Below are positions 63,388 to 64,000 of a DNA stretch of 64,000 nucleotides, piece by piece. The position numbers and the translations under genes are program-made. The DNA is from an uncultured Bacteroidota bacterium (GTDB taxonomy: Bacteria > Bacteroidota > Bacteroidia > Flavobacteriales > Flavobacteriaceae). The notes beneath the pieces are model-generated. The model was not told where the DNA came from. It searched no databases and saw only the letters and a program-made list of their open reading frames with translations. The stretch lies in contig CACPPV010000001.1 in NCBI GenBank assembly GCA_902635895.1, forward strand, positions 1 to 64,000. The letters are read 5' to 3'. Within the stretch, counting starts at the first letter, position 1. Every line of letters begins with the position of its first letter.

Positions 63388-64000
63388 TTACATTCTAAAA
63401 ATACCAAAAGAATCCGTCCCCTTAATTTCTGAAGAGTAAACTGCAGCTAATGCAAGTGATAAATATTTCCTGGTGTCAGTAGGATTAATTACCCCATCAT
63501 CCCAAACCTCAGATGTTGTGTGCCAAACGCTGGCTCTTTTTTCTGCGTCTTCAGCGAGCGCTTTTTTTTCTTTTTTCAATTTATTTTCATTAATCACTTT
63601 ATTAGAAGATGATGCTGCGTTTCTTTTAATTATTTCCATAACTCCTGAAAGCTGATCTGCTCCCATTACACCAGATTTAACGTTGGGATAGGAAAATAAA
63701 AATCTTGGTTCAAACGATCTTCCACACATTGCATAATTACCAGCTCCATATGAATTCCCTACCTGTAAACTAATATGAGGTACGGTACTTCCAGAAACAG
63801 CATGAATAAGTTGAGCACCAGAATTGATCATTCCATTTTGCTCATATCTTTTTCCAACCATAAATCCTGTAGTATTATGAATGAACAATAAAGGAATATT
63901 AGATTTATTTGCCAATTGAATAAAATGAGTAGCTTTTCTTGCGGATTCAATAAATATCACACCGTTATTTGCAATAATTCCAACAGGATATCCATTGATT
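63388..64000 (-). CDS. Acyl-CoA carboxylase carboxyltransferase subunit, C-terminal part (cut by window end)
   Basis: The frame stays open to base 64000, so the gene begins outside the window; the ORF-track start is internal. The visible part is GYPVGIIANNGVIFIESARKATHFIQLANKSNIPLLFIHNTTGFMVG..., LQVGNSYGAGNYAMCGRSFEPRFLFSYPNVKSGVMGADQLSGVMEII, a carboxyltransferase of methylcrotonyl-/geranyl-/propionyl-CoA carboxylases. It moves CO2 from biotin to an acyl-CoA. The biotin carboxylase subunit may be encoded beyond the window end. Confidence 0.9.
   Translation of the reverse strand, partial: INGYPVGIIANNGVIFIESARKATHFIQLANKSNIPLLFIHNTTGFMVGKRYEQNGMINSGAQLIHAVSGSTVPHISLQVGNSYGAGNYAMCGRSFEPRFLFSYPNVKSGVMGADQLSGVMEIIKRNAASSSNKVINENKLKKEKKALAEDAEKRASVWHTTSEVWDDGVINPTDTRKYLSLALAAVYSSEIKGTDSFGIFRM

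Noticed and set aside
1-64000. CRISPR arrays, insertion sequences, prophage or integron
   Set aside because: No repeat-spacer pattern, transposase, integrase or phage gene was seen; the region looks like stable core chromosome.

Overview
The window is a compact, AT-rich stretch of chromosome, most likely from a streamlined (probably marine) member of the Flavobacteriia/Bacteroidota. Several things point there: TANNTTTG (-7) promoter elements with TTG about 19-21 nt upstream, no clear Shine-Dalgarno sequences, a long (313 aa) NusB beside a DUF1573 lipoprotein and yajC, the kdsD-tatC-lptB order, a DUF3276 (PUR-type) protein, an eukaryote-like (GSII-type) glutamine synthetase, a NtcR/NtrC-like regulator without a DNA-binding domain, and a kbl/threonine dehydrogenase pair. 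No mobile element, CRISPR array, phage gene or rRNA was seen. One tRNA gene (Arg, ACG) is present, and no gene-free gap exceeds 300 bp.

Layout: 0-6 kb holds the start of an exported protein (cut by the window edge), an M42 aminopeptidase, acs, pyrD, yajC, a DUF1573 lipoprotein and nusB. 6-20 kb holds an ABC exporter, a PUR-like protein, an M14 carboxypeptidase, a fatty acid hydroxylase/sterol desaturase-family protein, a thioredoxin-like protein, a cyclophilin-FKBP fusion, recQ, then kdsD-tatC-lptB, pssA and lnt (envelope biogenesis). 20-33 kb holds a small DUF2795 protein, secA, a glycosyltransferase, msrA, then a minus-strand envelope operon (MscS channel, AAA+ response regulator, M28 peptidase, PAP2 phosphatase, LtaS-like transferase) and grpE-dnaJ. 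33-36 kb holds a TIGR01777 epimerase broken by a one-base slip in an A8 run, ilvE, a MazG-like enzyme, a small membrane protein and crcB.

36.5-40.4 kb is an ammonium-acquisition island: amtB, a TorF-like outer-membrane beta-barrel protein, a PII protein and a second amtB; glnA lies 6 kb downstream. 40-53.9 kb is housekeeping (amidohydrolase, hydrolase, pyrF, prfA, purM, glnA, cation exchanger, kbl/tdh, tRNA-Arg) plus small lipoproteins and a 49-aa gene missing from the ORF track. 53.9-55.9 kb pairs a saccharopine dehydrogenase-like protein with a DUF1338 (2-oxoadipate dioxygenase-type) protein, suggesting lysine breakdown through 2-oxoadipate.

55.9-64 kb is a minus-strand acyl-CoA catabolic cluster: an acyl-CoA carboxylase carboxyltransferase (cut by the window end), two enoyl-CoA hydratase/isomerases, a medium-chain reductase, thiolase, SDR, MaoC hydratase and two dissimilar acyl-CoA dehydrogenases with complementary motifs. 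Two perfect palindromes split this cluster into two transcription units. The substrate is not settled; branched-chain, terpenoid or ring-derived acyl-CoAs are candidates. The most interesting items are the amt-porin-PII-amt island, the paired acyl-CoA dehydrogenases with the palindromes, the A8 frameshift, and the repeated loss of zinc-binding cysteines in DnaJ, RecQ and SecA.
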